A stretch of 64,000 bases of DNA from NCBI RefSeq assembly GCF_027853965.1, contig NZ_JAQGLB010000003.1:558001-622000 (forward strand). Reading direction: 5' to 3'. Both the position numbers and the translations under genes were made by a program. The notes beneath the pieces were generated by a model. That model was not told the DNA's origin. It did not search any database and saw nothing but the letters and a program-made list of their open reading frames with translations. Position 1 is the stretch's first letter; each line of letters begins with the position of its first letter. Origin of the DNA: Saccharopolyspora indica. GTDB lineage: Bacteria; Actinomycetota; Actinomycetes; Mycobacteriales; Pseudonocardiaceae. Of this stretch, positions 1-8,796 are shown in pieces.

Positions 1-2
1 AC

Positions 3-446
3 CTGGCCAAGTCTGACGCCGGCCTGCGGCAGCTGTGCCAGATTATCCTGGACGGCCGCGCCGGCCGCGACGCGCAGGAACTGCCCGACGCGTCCGACCC
101 GCAGGACCGGCGATTCCGCGAATCCAAGATCCTGACTCCCAGCCGTCTGCGAGAGCTGGCGGAGCTGTCCGAGGAGGGCATCTCTCACGACAGCCCCGAA
201 GATCTCTTCGCCGCCGCGATCAGCAAGTTCGAAGACAAGCTCGACGCAGCGCTCGTAGCGGCGCAGGACATCGCCAAGGTCACCGATCATGCCGGGGTGC
301 TGTTGGTGGACACACGGGGCTTCGAGAGCCGGTCGATCAAAGACGCACTCGACGCGATCGTCGAGATGGTCGGGGATTGGCGCAGTGCTCGGCGCCGGGC
401 CGCTCGCATGCGTCCCGACCTCGACGGCAGCGAGGTCGGCCGATGA
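3..446 (+). CDS. hypothetical protein, 5' end cut by window edge
   Basis: Reading frame open from the first bases, 147 visible codons, ending in TGA. I do not recognise the family. The visible part is acidic and helical, with a VLLVDTRGF segment (about residues 100-108) that resembles a beta-strand followed by an Asp, and an Arg-rich C-terminus. Its stop overlaps the start of the next gene as ATGA, so the two are probably translated together. Good codon bias and this coupling support a real gene; its start lies outside the window. Confidence 0.55.
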   Translation: MAKSDAGLRQLCQIILDGRAGRDAQELPDASDPQDRRFRESKILTPSRLRELAELSEEGISHDSPEDLFAAAISKFEDKLDAALVAAQDIAKVTDHAGVLLVDTRGFESRSIKDALDAIVEMVGDWRSARRRAARMRPDLDGSEVGR

Positions 447-856
447 ACCACCGGACACGCATGCTCACCCCGGACGCCTATGACACCGCCTGTGATCTGG
501 CTGGCGACGCACTCCTCCGGCGCGTCCCGGCGGCTGCGTCGGTCCTCCAGGTTACCGATGACAAGGTGTGGTCAGCCTTCTCAGCTGCTGTCTACATCAC
601 TGCGGACAGCAGCAACATCATTCGCTACGTCGGCAGCACTCTCCGTGCCGGACAGGTGAGTGATCGGATTCAGGAACATGTACTTGCCGGCCGTGCTGAC
701 CTCTGGATTCGGCTTATGGTCGTTCCCCTACATGCGGACACCGAGGAAGTCCTCGTACGCAAGATCGAGGGCCGCATCGGCCTGGTCCTGCGACCGCTCG
801 ACAACGTGCGGCTCCCAAGCCTCGGACGCGACCGCGCGAAACTTCGCGTTCGGTAG
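443..856 (+). CDS. small GIY-YIG-like domain protein
   Basis: 137 residues starting at the ATG that overlaps the previous stop (ATGA). The centre reads like a GIY-YIG nuclease core: a VYI strand (about residue 50), then IRYVGST, then an RIQEH helix, and later an IEG segment followed by LRPLDNVRLP. Spacing and order match small bacterial GIY-YIG domains, in which these Tyr, Arg and Glu residues form the active site. Endonuclease activity is inferred. It may process the element's DNA together with the preceding gene, but nothing here shows that. It converges on the WhiB gene, 265 bases away, with no clear terminator between them. Confidence 0.5.
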   Translation: MNHRTRMLTPDAYDTACDLAGDALLRRVPAAASVLQVTDDKVWSAFSAAVYITADSSNIIRYVGSTLRAGQVSDRIQEHVLAGRADLWIRLMVVPLHADTEEVLVRKIEGRIGLVLRPLDNVRLPSLGRDRAKLRVR

Positions 857-1121
857 TCGTGACCGCCTGACCCACCATAAGAGCACCATGATGGATTGAA
901 AACCGAAAACCTGCACCGACACGGCGAGGCCCCAGTCCTCGCGCGACCATCCCGATCCCTGGTGATCGATAAGCTGCTCGTAGTGCGGATGCAGTGGTTC
1001 CCGTGCTCATCCACCACCAACCGCGAGTCCAACTTTCTGCACGTGGTCACCGGGCTCGGTGGTGGCCACGGCCGGACTCCGGAAGCGGGTCGTTGACGGT
1101 GAGGGGAGCCCACGGTGGTGG

Positions 1122-1490
1122 TCAGGTGCCGCCATCGCGGGTCTCCGGCAGATCGGTGTCGTCATCGCCTCTCAACAACAGGGCCCGCACAACGTCGATG
1201 CTCTCAGGCGGTCGCAGGGCCGGAATGAGCCCGGCGTCGCGCCATCGGGCGAGCAGGCGCTCGCGCGCGCGGGCCGTCATCCCGGCCCGGAACCCGTGTT
1301 GCTCGGCGATCGGGCGGGTGAGTTCCTCGGCCAGGCATTCGGTGCGCACGGGGCAGCCGGCGCAGATCTCGGCGGCGCGCCGCTGCCGCCAGCGGGTTTG
1401 ATCGCGGGGCTCGTCGTAGTCCTGCGGGCCGAACCACAGCTCGAGCATGGTGCCGGAGCACACGGCGCGCTCGTCCCAGTGCGTGGTCAT
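1122..1490 (-). CDS. WhiB-family iron-sulfur transcription regulator
   Basis: 122 residues. Four cysteines at about 11, 43, 46 and 52, in the C-x29+-C-x2-C-x5-C pattern that binds the WhiB [4Fe-4S] cluster, followed by GFRAGMT at the place of the family's G-[VI]-W-G-G turn and then a basic Arg-rich stretch for DNA contact. WhiB proteins are actinobacterial redox- or NO-responsive regulators that act with sigma factors. The start overlaps the stop of the GGDEF gene (ATGA), making this the last gene of the conjugation operon. A role in controlling transfer is inference. The turn motif is degenerate (FRAG instead of WGG). Confidence 0.88.
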   Translation of the reverse strand: MTTHWDERAVCSGTMLELWFGPQDYDEPRDQTRWRQRRAAEICAGCPVRTECLAEELTRPIAEQHGFRAGMTARARERLLARWRDAGLIPALRPPESIDVVRALLLRGDDDTDLPETRDGGT

Positions 1491-2152
1491 CGGTTCATCA
1501 CCACCTGGTCGTCGTCGTGGTGGGGTCGTCGGGCGCGGGGCAGGCGCACGGTCTGGTTGTCCGCCGAGCGCGTTCTCCTCCGGGATTTGGCCTGGTACAT
1601 CGCGCGGTCGGCTGCGGCGAGCGCGGCGGGCAGTTCGACGCTGCAGGCGACGGCGACCCCGAGCGAGGCTCCGACCCGCAGCGGCGCGCTGCCGTGGCCC
1701 GGGATCGGTGCGGCCAGGGCGTCCTGCAGGTGGTCGAGGTGGTGAAGCCAGGAAAGGCCGGTGACGAAGGCGAACTCGTCTCCGCCGAGCCGGCCGACGA
1801 GAGCCGCGGGGCCGAGAACGGCGGTCAGCCGGGCCGCGACCGCGCGCAGCACCAGGTCGCCGGTGTGGTGGCCGTGGGTGTCGTTGACGCCCTTGAAGCC
1901 ATCGAGGTCGACCACGCCGACCATGCGGGTGTGGTGGCGCAGCGCGTGGTGCGCGGCGGTTTCCCACGCGGCGCGGGTGAGCAGGCCGGTGACGGGGTCG
2001 CGCTGGGCCAGCTGGAGCTGGCGGGTGCGGTGCCGCAGCTGGCAGGCGGTGAGCGCCCATCCGGCCGCGACGGTGGCCGCGATCGCAGCCCAGGATCCGG
2101 GCAGCGAGGCGTGAGCGTGGGCGGTGACGTGCGGGTCGTGGTGGTGGCGCAT
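1487..2152 (-). CDS. GGDEF diguanylate cyclase
   Basis: 221 residues: a single likely membrane segment (about 20-38), the DPVTGLLTR entry motif at 52-60, the metal-binding D82 region (VDLDGFK) and an intact RLGGDEF active site at 121-127. The protein should make cyclic di-GMP from two GTP at the cytoplasmic face of the membrane. There is no EAL domain and no recognisable sensor beyond the short N-terminus. A basic tail follows residue 190. It sits between the type IV secretion genes and whiB and overlaps whiB by 4 bases, so the two signalling genes are probably expressed with the transfer machinery. Confidence 0.85.
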   Translation of the reverse strand: MRHHHDPHVTAHAHASLPGSWAAIAATVAAGWALTACQLRHRTRQLQLAQRDPVTGLLTRAAWETAAHHALRHHTRMVGVVDLDGFKGVNDTHGHHTGDLVLRAVAARLTAVLGPAALVGRLGGDEFAFVTGLSWLHHLDHLQDALAAPIPGHGSAPLRVGASLGVAVACSVELPAALAAADRAMYQAKSRRRTRSADNQTVRLPRARRPHHDDDQVVMNR

Positions 2153-2173
2153 GTTCGGGTCCTACCTTTCTCG

Positions 2174-2779
2174 CTACGTGCTGGGTGGGGTGAAGCGGTC
2201 GGGGCGTGGGGGCGCGCCGGTGTCGCGGTGTCGGCCGTCGAGGCAGTGGGGGTGCACCCAGTCCAGGAGCCGGGTGGTGAAGCGCGGGCGCCAGGCGTCG
2301 TGCCAGTACTGGGCGTCGCGGACGTTGGCCGACCGGCCGATGTTGGCTGCGCGCCAGCTGTAGGCCAGGGTGCCGATTTCCATCGGCAGGCCTTCGTGGT
2401 CGCGCCAGCAGCTGGGGATCGGCTTGGCGGGTCCTCCGGCCACGCCAACGTAGGTGAGGTTGTACCAGGCCACGAAGTTCTCAATGGTCCACAGTGGAGT
2501 GTGGTTGTCTGTGTGGTGGAGGCGGTCTTCGGCGGCCGCGGGCGGGCTGAACATCACCCACGGCGCCGGGCGGTCGTGTTCCTTGGCGCCCGTGCGCTCG
2601 CTGTCGCCGTCGCTGCTGCCGGGGTGGCCGTTTTCGACGGCCTCGAGGCGGGCCCGCAGCTTGTTGACCTTGCTGGCCAGCGCTCCGACGACTTCGGTGA
2701 GCGCGCTGATCTGCCGTTCCAGCTCGTTCTCGTGCTGGTCACCGCGGCGGGGCGTGGGGGTGATGTCCTCGTCGCTCAC
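2174..2779 (-). CDS. DUF4913-like protein with N-terminal coiled coil
   Basis: 201 residues. Residues about 18-50 form a heptad-like coiled coil (LERQISALTEVVGALASKV), followed by a Ser/Asp/Glu-rich linker. A conserved-looking domain comes next (about 95-185) with WTIENFVAWYNLTYV, a PSCWRDHEGLPMEIGTLAYSW segment and an RDAQYWHD motif. The Trp-rich pattern with a CW..H centre resembles DUF4913 proteins, which sit next to coupling-protein genes in actinobacterial conjugative elements. The function of that family is unknown to me. The start overlaps the VirD4 stop (ATGA), so it is cotranslated with the coupling protein and may assist it. Confidence 0.55.
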   Translation of the reverse strand: MSDEDITPTPRRGDQHENELERQISALTEVVGALASKVNKLRARLEAVENGHPGSSDGDSERTGAKEHDRPAPWVMFSPPAAAEDRLHHTDNHTPLWTIENFVAWYNLTYVGVAGGPAKPIPSCWRDHEGLPMEIGTLAYSWRAANIGRSANVRDAQYWHDAWRPRFTTRLLDWVHPHCLDGRHRDTGAPPRPDRFTPPST

Positions 2780-4647
2780 AGCGGCGTCACCTCCGGGTAA
2801 GCCGGGTCTGCCAGGGCGTAGCCGTCCGCGGAGACCGGGATCTCGCCGGTGCGCACCGTCTGGGCGTCGGCCTGCAGCTGCTTCCAGTCGGGCCGCTGCT
2901 TGACGTCGACGGTGCGGGCGAGGATCGGGTTGAGATGGCGGTGGAAGACCAGGACGCGGCCGCGGTCGACTTTGCGGACCGCGCCGGGCCGGTAGGTCGG
3001 GACGCTCTCCAGACCGACGGAGGTGCGGCCGAGCCCGAGGAACCCGTCAGACTGCTGCTGGAAGCGCCGCCGCTCGTGGTGGTCGGCGATCGTGGAGATC
3101 CACTCCAGGAGCTTGGGGTCCTTCATGCCGCCCCAGAGCGTCAGGGTGGTGGTGTTGTCCAGCAGCTGGCGGCGCCCGGTCTCGCCGTAGAGGTCGTCCA
3201 GGTGCGCCATCGACTGGGCGGCCCAGTGGATGATCACCCCGCGTCCGGCCGAGTCGGCCAGGATGTCGGGCAGCCGCGGCAGCGGCGTGGCGTCGAAGAG
3301 CTCGTCGAGGTCGTTGGTCGCCGGCGGGTCCAGGCGCCGTGCCGGCTGTGCCAGCGCCATCTCCTGTTCGGTGGTGACGATGTCCTCGACCAGCGCGGTC
3401 AGCACCGGCCGTACCTGGGCGGCCTGGTGCTTGCCGGCGATGAGGAACAGCGATCCCCGCGCACGGACGAAGCGGTGCGCGTCGAACTCCTCCCCTGGTT
3501 TCGGTGAGCACAGCTCCCGGAAGTTCGGGTCCAGCCAGGGCTCGATCACCCGCCGCACCGACAACCACACCGCGTCGGAGGTTTCGGCGACCATGCCGAT
3601 CTCCGCACGAAGGTTGTCGGCAAGCTCCCGGAATCCGTGCTGGTGCAGCAGCTCGACCGGCTCCTGGTCCGGGGGCTTGGTGATCGACCAGGCGACGAGA
3701 TCACCGATGCCGCGGCGGGCGTGGGCGGCGGCCAGCAGGTAGGACTGGATGACCGTCTTGGCGCGCTCGCGGAAGACCTTGTCGTTGCCGCCGGTGTTCT
3801 CCAGGCCCACCGCCGCGGCGTCGACCAGCGTTTCGGCGCGGCGCCGGGCGACGGTGAAGTCGGTGCAGCCGGGGATCGGCGAGGGCCGCACCTTCGCCGG
3901 CCAGCGCACTTCCCCGGTGGCGTCGAAGACTAGTACGGGCCCGGCTTTCGGGCGGCGGGTGCGGGCCAGGGCCGCGAATTCCACCAGGTCTGGTTTGGTG
4001 GTGGAGCACACCAGGGCGCCGGGCGCGGCCAGCGCCTTGTGCACCAGGTCCTGGCGGGACTTGCCGGACTGGGTCGGGGCGAACGCGCCGGTGGGGTTCT
4101 CCAGCGGTGTGCACATGGGCTTCCCGTGCGGGCTGCGGTGCAGGGGCGCGGCGACTTCCTCCAGCGGCGCCTTCCGGCGCTCGCGCGGGCTCATGCTGGG
4201 CCGGGTCCATTCGGCGGTGCGCCGCGCGGCCTCCAGCGACAACTCGCGGCGGATGTCCTCGCGGGAGGCGTGACCGGGATCCACCGGCCCGTACCGGCGC
4301 CACACGCGGCGCCCCACCAGCACCGCCACGAGCACGGCCACGGCGATGATCGCCGTGGTGACCGTCCAGTACAGACCCGGCTCGCCTGCCAGCACCGGTG
4401 CCCACGGGATACCGAGCTCGGCGGCCGGGTCCTGCGGGTTGCCCAGCACGGAGAGCACGGCCGACAGCCAGGTGTCGACGGCGGGCAGCTGCCACGGGCC
4501 ACCGGCCAGCACGGTGGCCGAGGCGACGCCGAGCATGAGCGCGGCGGCCAGCACCGTCAGCGCGGCCAGCACCGCGCCCACCATCCCCATGAGCACGAGG
4601 TCACGGTCACCGGCCGGAGAAACGCGGCGCGCACGGTTTGGGCTCAT
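2776..4647 (-). CDS. VirD4/TraG-type coupling protein
   Basis: 623 residues. Two membrane segments (about 20-45 and 93-112) are followed by a cytoplasmic ATPase: Walker A FAPTQSGKS (189-197) and a Walker B-like acidic NDLDEL (445-450). The TraG-type tail runs through IHWAAQSMAHL and the NTTTLTLWGG segment. Coupling proteins bind the relaxase-DNA complex and feed it to the type IV channel using ATP. The ATG overlaps the stop of the NlpC/P60 gene (ATGA). The frame is open further upstream, but only this start gives the operon-typical overlap and begins with a basic, membrane-directed N-terminus. Confidence 0.9.
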   Translation of the reverse strand: MSPNRARRVSPAGDRDLVLMGMVGAVLAALTVLAAALMLGVASATVLAGGPWQLPAVDTWLSAVLSVLGNPQDPAAELGIPWAPVLAGEPGLYWTVTTAIIAVAVLVAVLVGRRVWRRYGPVDPGHASREDIRRELSLEAARRTAEWTRPSMSPRERRKAPLEEVAAPLHRSPHGKPMCTPLENPTGAFAPTQSGKSRQDLVHKALAAPGALVCSTTKPDLVEFAALARTRRPKAGPVLVFDATGEVRWPAKVRPSPIPGCTDFTVARRRAETLVDAAAVGLENTGGNDKVFRERAKTVIQSYLLAAAHARRGIGDLVAWSITKPPDQEPVELLHQHGFRELADNLRAEIGMVAETSDAVWLSVRRVIEPWLDPNFRELCSPKPGEEFDAHRFVRARGSLFLIAGKHQAAQVRPVLTALVEDIVTTEQEMALAQPARRLDPPATNDLDELFDATPLPRLPDILADSAGRGVIIHWAAQSMAHLDDLYGETGRRQLLDNTTTLTLWGGMKDPKLLEWISTIADHHERRRFQQQSDGFLGLGRTSVGLESVPTYRPGAVRKVDRGRVLVFHRHLNPILARTVDVKQRPDWKQLQADAQTVRTGEIPVSADGYALADPAYPEVTPL

Positions 4648-5774
4648 GACTGCCTCCGCAGTGGATCGGCGGGCGGTGGTGGTGCGGGTTCGGCGACCCG
4701 GCGGATGGCCACGACTTCCGGCGCCCACGCATCGAGGCGCTCCAGGATCACGCCGGTGGATTCGTCGTAGGCGTTGACGATCAGGCCGTGCCCGGCGTAC
4801 ATGCCTACGTGCCGCGGATTGCTGGGTGAGCCGCCAATGGACGGCGAGCCGGGGATGAACACCAGGTCGCCGGGCTGGAGCTCGCCGATTCCGGGGACGG
4901 CGCGGCCGTCGTTCTTCTGCGTGGTGGTGCCGGCTGAGATCGCAACCCCGGCGTGGGCCCACGCGGCCTGCATCAGCCCCGAGCAGTCGAAGGCGTTGGG
5001 TCCCTTGGCGCCCCACACGTACGGGGCGCCAAGCTTGCTCAGCGCGAAGGACACCGCGGCGCGCTGCCGGGGATCGGCCGGCAGCTGGTAGCCGGGCGGC
5101 AGTTTCTGCGAGTCCAGCGGGATGTTCGAGCCACCCTGGTCCGGGCAGCCCAGCGCGGCCTCGAAAGAGGCTTGTTGCGCCGGATCACCACCGCCGCCGG
5201 CTGGGGGCAGCGGGTTGTCCGGTCCCTGCCAGAACTTCTCCATCAACTCACCGGCTGGAGGTTCCTGCGGCCCGTAGCGCTCGGGGAACGCGCTGCGCTG
5301 CACCTTCTGCGCGGCCACGCCGGGCGGCATGCGGTGCCAGCCCTCCAGGTCCACGAGGTGGTCCAGGAACTTCCCGGTCGCGTAGCCGGGGTTGGTGACC
5401 TGCTCGGGCGTGCCCCAGCCCATCGACGGGCGCTGCTGGAAGAGGCCGAGGCTGTCGCGGTCGCCGTGGTGGACGTTGATCAGCCGCGATTCGACGATCG
5501 CGGTGGAGATCGCGATCACCGCGGCCCGCTGCGGCAGCCGGCGCTGCTGGACCACCGAGGTGATGGTCTGGGCGTTGGTCATCTGCTCGGCGTTCCATCG
5601 CTGGTCGCCGACCTGCTGCGTGCCGCCTCCGGGCCCGCCGTCACCACCGCAACCCCCGACGACCAGGCTCAGTCCGCTGGTGACCACCAGCAGGACGGCC
5701 GTGATCAGCGCCGCGGGCATGAGCACCGCGCCGGCCAGCGAGATCACCAGCAGCGGCCAGATCCTGCCGTTCAT
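4644..5774 (-). CDS. lysozyme-like/NlpC-P60 cell wall hydrolase (VirB1-like)
   Basis: 376 residues. An N-terminal membrane anchor (about 8-40) is followed by a Gly-rich linker, then a transglycosylase-like domain (60-170) with a candidate catalytic E95 in VESRLIN and the SLGLFQQRPS signature. An NlpC/P60 domain (235-355) has catalytic C264 in FDCSGL and H322 in RHVGMY. Such two-domain enzymes open peptidoglycan so that a type IV channel can cross the wall, cutting both glycan and peptide bonds. The start overlaps the VirB4 stop (ATGA). The domain order is the one usual in Gram-positive conjugation systems. Confidence 0.88.
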   Translation of the reverse strand: MNGRIWPLLVISLAGAVLMPAALITAVLLVVTSGLSLVVGGCGGDGGPGGGTQQVGDQRWNAEQMTNAQTITSVVQQRRLPQRAAVIAISTAIVESRLINVHHGDRDSLGLFQQRPSMGWGTPEQVTNPGYATGKFLDHLVDLEGWHRMPPGVAAQKVQRSAFPERYGPQEPPAGELMEKFWQGPDNPLPPAGGGGDPAQQASFEAALGCPDQGGSNIPLDSQKLPPGYQLPADPRQRAAVSFALSKLGAPYVWGAKGPNAFDCSGLMQAAWAHAGVAISAGTTTQKNDGRAVPGIGELQPGDLVFIPGSPSIGGSPSNPRHVGMYAGHGLIVNAYDESTGVILERLDAWAPEVVAIRRVAEPAPPPPADPLRRQS

Positions 5775-7294
5775 GACGGCCTACCTGGTTCGGTGCGCGC
5801 CCGGAGCTGGGCGTTGGTGTCGAAGGTGCGCAGCTCCGTCGGAGAGAGCACCGTCTGGATCTTCAGGCCCGAGTTGTTCTCGATCTTCCACAGCGCGCGG
5901 CCGGGGCGTTCCATGCACCAACCGGTGGTGACCTGCCCTTCCTTCTCCGAGAGCGCGAAGTCGGCGGAGAGTTCCCCGCCGACCCGGGTGGACTGTCCGA
6001 ACAGGATCCTCGTGGAGCACAGGGCGAGGAGGTCCTTGGCGATGGCGACCTCTTGGGACCCGGCGCTGCCCACCGACAGGAAGTCCGAGGGTTTGTGGCC
6101 GACGAGGATCTGGATCTTCTTCTCCGCCCGGGACAACCGCAGGTCGGAGTCCACGGCCTGCACCGCTTTGGGGCCCAGCCGCATCTGCCGCCACACCTCG
6201 TCGCGCACGACTACGCGGATCTCCCCGTCGTCCTGCAAGTCGGTGATCATCGACGACCAGGAGCCCAGGCAGGTCAGCGCCACCGCCACGGCCTGATCGC
6301 CGCGGCTGCGCAGCAGCGAGAGGTCCATGCTCTGGATCGGGGCGGACCAGTCCAGCTCGAAGTTGGTGGGCTCGTCGAACAGCCCGGCCAGCGGGCCGGA
6401 GATGAGGTTGGCCAGCGCGTCGGTGATCGGCCGCAGGGTGTCGAGGAACTGGCGGCGGTCGGCGAAGCGGGTGTCGGCCCACAGCTGCGGGCTGGGGTCG
6501 GCGAGCTCGCGCTGCACGTCGGGGATGGTCACCGGCCGAAGCCGGGTTCCGGCGGCGTCGACGCCGACCAGGCGCCGCAGCACCTGGGAGAGCACGGCCT
6601 CGTCGGTGACGGTGGGCGCGTAGCCCTGCGCTTCGGCCAGCGCGGTCAGCAGTTTGACCCACCGGCCCAGCACCCCGTCGAGTTCTTCGCGCTGCTGGTC
6701 GGCCGACCAGGAATCCCAGCGTGCGGCCAGCGGCCCCAGATCCAAGGCGTTCAGGCGCGCCGCCGAGCCGCGGCCCAGCGCGATCGGGGTGATGCCCAAC
6801 GCCCGCATCAGCGGGCTGTACTCCCCTTTCACATCGCCGGAGACCAAGGTGCGGACGCCGAAGAGCATCATGCGCAGCAGAAACGCAACGACGGTGGAGC
6901 TCTTGCCGCGTCCCGGCTCACCGAAGATCACCATGTTCGGGTTGGCACACATCGAGCGCAGCACCCACTCCACGGGATGGGCGTAGAACGCCCCGCCGGA
7001 GTGCACGTCGTAGCCGATGCGGGCGCCGACGGCCGGGACGTGGTTGGAGGCCAGCAGCGGAAACAGTCCGCCGATCTCGGAGGTGGCGGCCTGGTAGACC
7101 GCCAGCGGCGCTTCCACCGGGGCCCATCCCAGCCCGGGGCGGGCGCGGCCGCGCCGCGGTGCGATCGGCCGGTTCACCCGCTGCCGGGAGCGCTCGCGGC
7201 GCCGCCGTGGTGGTTGCGGGATCGGTCGCCGGGCCGGTGGCGCACCGAAGTCGGTGAGCAGCTGCTCGGCGGTGCGTTCGGGTGTGCGTGTCAC
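5771..7294 (-). CDS. VirB4-family type IV secretion ATPase
   Basis: 507 residues from a GTG that overlaps the upstream stop (GTGA) and has GAGGTGG five bases before it. An ATG at 7342 is also in frame but would overlap the upstream gene by about 50 bases. Basic Pro/Arg-rich N-terminus (to about 55), then Walker A GEPGRGKSS (125-133) and Walker B RVVVRDEVW (360-368). The N-terminal domain of classical VirB4 is missing here and appears to be supplied by the preceding SCO6880-family protein. The protein should power assembly of the channel and substrate transfer at the inner face of the membrane. Confidence 0.88.
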   Translation of the reverse strand: MTRTPERTAEQLLTDFGAPPARRPIPQPPRRRRERSRQRVNRPIAPRRGRARPGLGWAPVEAPLAVYQAATSEIGGLFPLLASNHVPAVGARIGYDVHSGGAFYAHPVEWVLRSMCANPNMVIFGEPGRGKSSTVVAFLLRMMLFGVRTLVSGDVKGEYSPLMRALGITPIALGRGSAARLNALDLGPLAARWDSWSADQQREELDGVLGRWVKLLTALAEAQGYAPTVTDEAVLSQVLRRLVGVDAAGTRLRPVTIPDVQRELADPSPQLWADTRFADRRQFLDTLRPITDALANLISGPLAGLFDEPTNFELDWSAPIQSMDLSLLRSRGDQAVAVALTCLGSWSSMITDLQDDGEIRVVVRDEVWRQMRLGPKAVQAVDSDLRLSRAEKKIQILVGHKPSDFLSVGSAGSQEVAIAKDLLALCSTRILFGQSTRVGGELSADFALSEKEGQVTTGWCMERPGRALWKIENNSGLKIQTVLSPTELRTFDTNAQLRARTEPGRPS

Positions 7295-8796
7295 AGCAGA
7301 CCACCTCGCGTGCGGGGAAGGCCAATGCCCACCGGCAGGCACGCGGCGACGAAGGCGCTGTCCTGCGCCAGGTCCAGGCGCAGCAGCCGGAACCGTCCGG
7401 CCACAGCGCTTTCCAGCCGGGCGGCGTGGTCCTCGACCTGCCAGCTCGCGGGCACGGTCACCGCCGCCACCGCGGCGAAGCGGACGATGGAGTGCCCCCA
7501 GGTCACCGCCCGTTCCTGCGCCTTCGCTCCGGAGGCCTCGCGCTCGTCGGAGGCGCTGGCCGAGAACCCCTTGCTGGCCTTGTAGTCGCGCAGGACACCG
7601 GCGCGGAATCGGTAGTTCTGCACCGTGCGGGAGGCCCGGCGGGCGTCCATGACCTCGTAGTGCACGGCCAGGCTGCGCCGTTCACCTGCGGTCTTGACCG
7701 CCAGCAGCGGGGACAGCGAGCCGAAGACCGTGCCGGCTTCGGGCATGAGCACCGAGTAGGACACCGTGGAATAGGCGTCGTGGTCGTAGCGGCGTGCCGG
7801 CGGTGACGGTGCCTGGGTGGGCCCGGCCGCGGCCTTGGGCAGCCCGTGAGCCTCCGTGGTGAGCCGCTCGGTGCTCAGTACCGCCGAGGCCGCCGGGTTG
7901 AACGCCGTGCGGATCGCCTCGGCCAGCTCGGAACCGGACAGCCAGTGCACGCCTTCAGCACCGATGGCCTTGAGCTGGTCCTCCAGGCCATCCAAGACCC
8001 GGTAGAGCACCCGAGCCCGGCCATCGACCCCGCCGCCGGCGGCGGCCGCGGGTTTGCGCAGCGCGTCCTCGGTGCCGGTCACCGTCACGAACACCTCGTG
8101 GTGCACGCTGACCGAGCCGATCGAGCGATCCAGCTCGACCGCGGCGCGGCGCGCGAGATCTGGGGCGTCGGCGACCTCGTGCTGGCTGCGCCACACCTCG
8201 TAGGCGCTGCCGTCGTCGGGCACGGTGCGCACCAGCAGCGACATGCGGTCGATGACGTCACGGTGCCCGATCGACAGCAGCAGGTTGCCCAGCCGCGAGG
8301 CCAGGCGTTCGCACTGATCGTCGGAGAGCATGCCCACGCCACCGTGGGTCAGCCGGGCGGTCGCGCCCCACCGGCCCTCGGCGGTGTCGTGGATCAGCGC
8401 GATCCGCCCGCGGTCTTTGAACACCGGACCGTCCGGGAAGGACACCCGCTGCAGCACACCGGGCAGATCCGGCTCGTCGGGGTCCACCGGTATTCCGGAG
8501 GCCGCTTTGGACTGCCATTGCGACCAGCGGGTCGCGGCGCCGAGCTGGTGGAGCACCAGGTGGAACAGCCATCGCACCGCCGGGCGTCCCCGCACCGGCA
8601 CCACCACCAGGCAGGCGATCAGCCCGCAGACGGTGGCCAGCATCAGCGCCCGCAGGAACTGCCCGGCCGAGACCGCCAGCAGCACCGGCACCGCCAGCGC
8701 CAGGCACGTCATCGCCTGCCACGGGGTCAACCCCAGGATCCAGCCCGCGTTCTCCCTGCGCGCCAGTCCTCGATAGATCCGAACGTTGCTGCTCAC
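7291..8796 (-). CDS. SCO6880-family conjugation protein (PrgI/VirB4-N-like)
   Basis: 501 residues. Two hydrophobic segments (about 27-48 and 50-68) close to the N-terminus resemble PrgI/VirB3, followed by a long soluble region without a P-loop that resembles the N-terminal domain of VirB4. This combination, just upstream of a short VirB4 ATPase, is the arrangement known as the SCO6880 family in actinobacteria. It probably forms the membrane platform on which the VirB4 ATPase sits. Start and stop both overlap neighbouring genes by 4 bases, so stoichiometry is probably set by coupled translation. Confidence 0.72.
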   Translation of the reverse strand: MSSNVRIYRGLARRENAGWILGLTPWQAMTCLALAVPVLLAVSAGQFLRALMLATVCGLIACLVVVPVRGRPAVRWLFHLVLHQLGAATRWSQWQSKAASGIPVDPDEPDLPGVLQRVSFPDGPVFKDRGRIALIHDTAEGRWGATARLTHGGVGMLSDDQCERLASRLGNLLLSIGHRDVIDRMSLLVRTVPDDGSAYEVWRSQHEVADAPDLARRAAVELDRSIGSVSVHHEVFVTVTGTEDALRKPAAAAGGGVDGRARVLYRVLDGLEDQLKAIGAEGVHWLSGSELAEAIRTAFNPAASAVLSTERLTTEAHGLPKAAAGPTQAPSPPARRYDHDAYSTVSYSVLMPEAGTVFGSLSPLLAVKTAGERRSLAVHYEVMDARRASRTVQNYRFRAGVLRDYKASKGFSASASDEREASGAKAQERAVTWGHSIVRFAAVAAVTVPASWQVEDHAARLESAVAGRFRLLRLDLAQDSAFVAACLPVGIGLPRTRGGLL

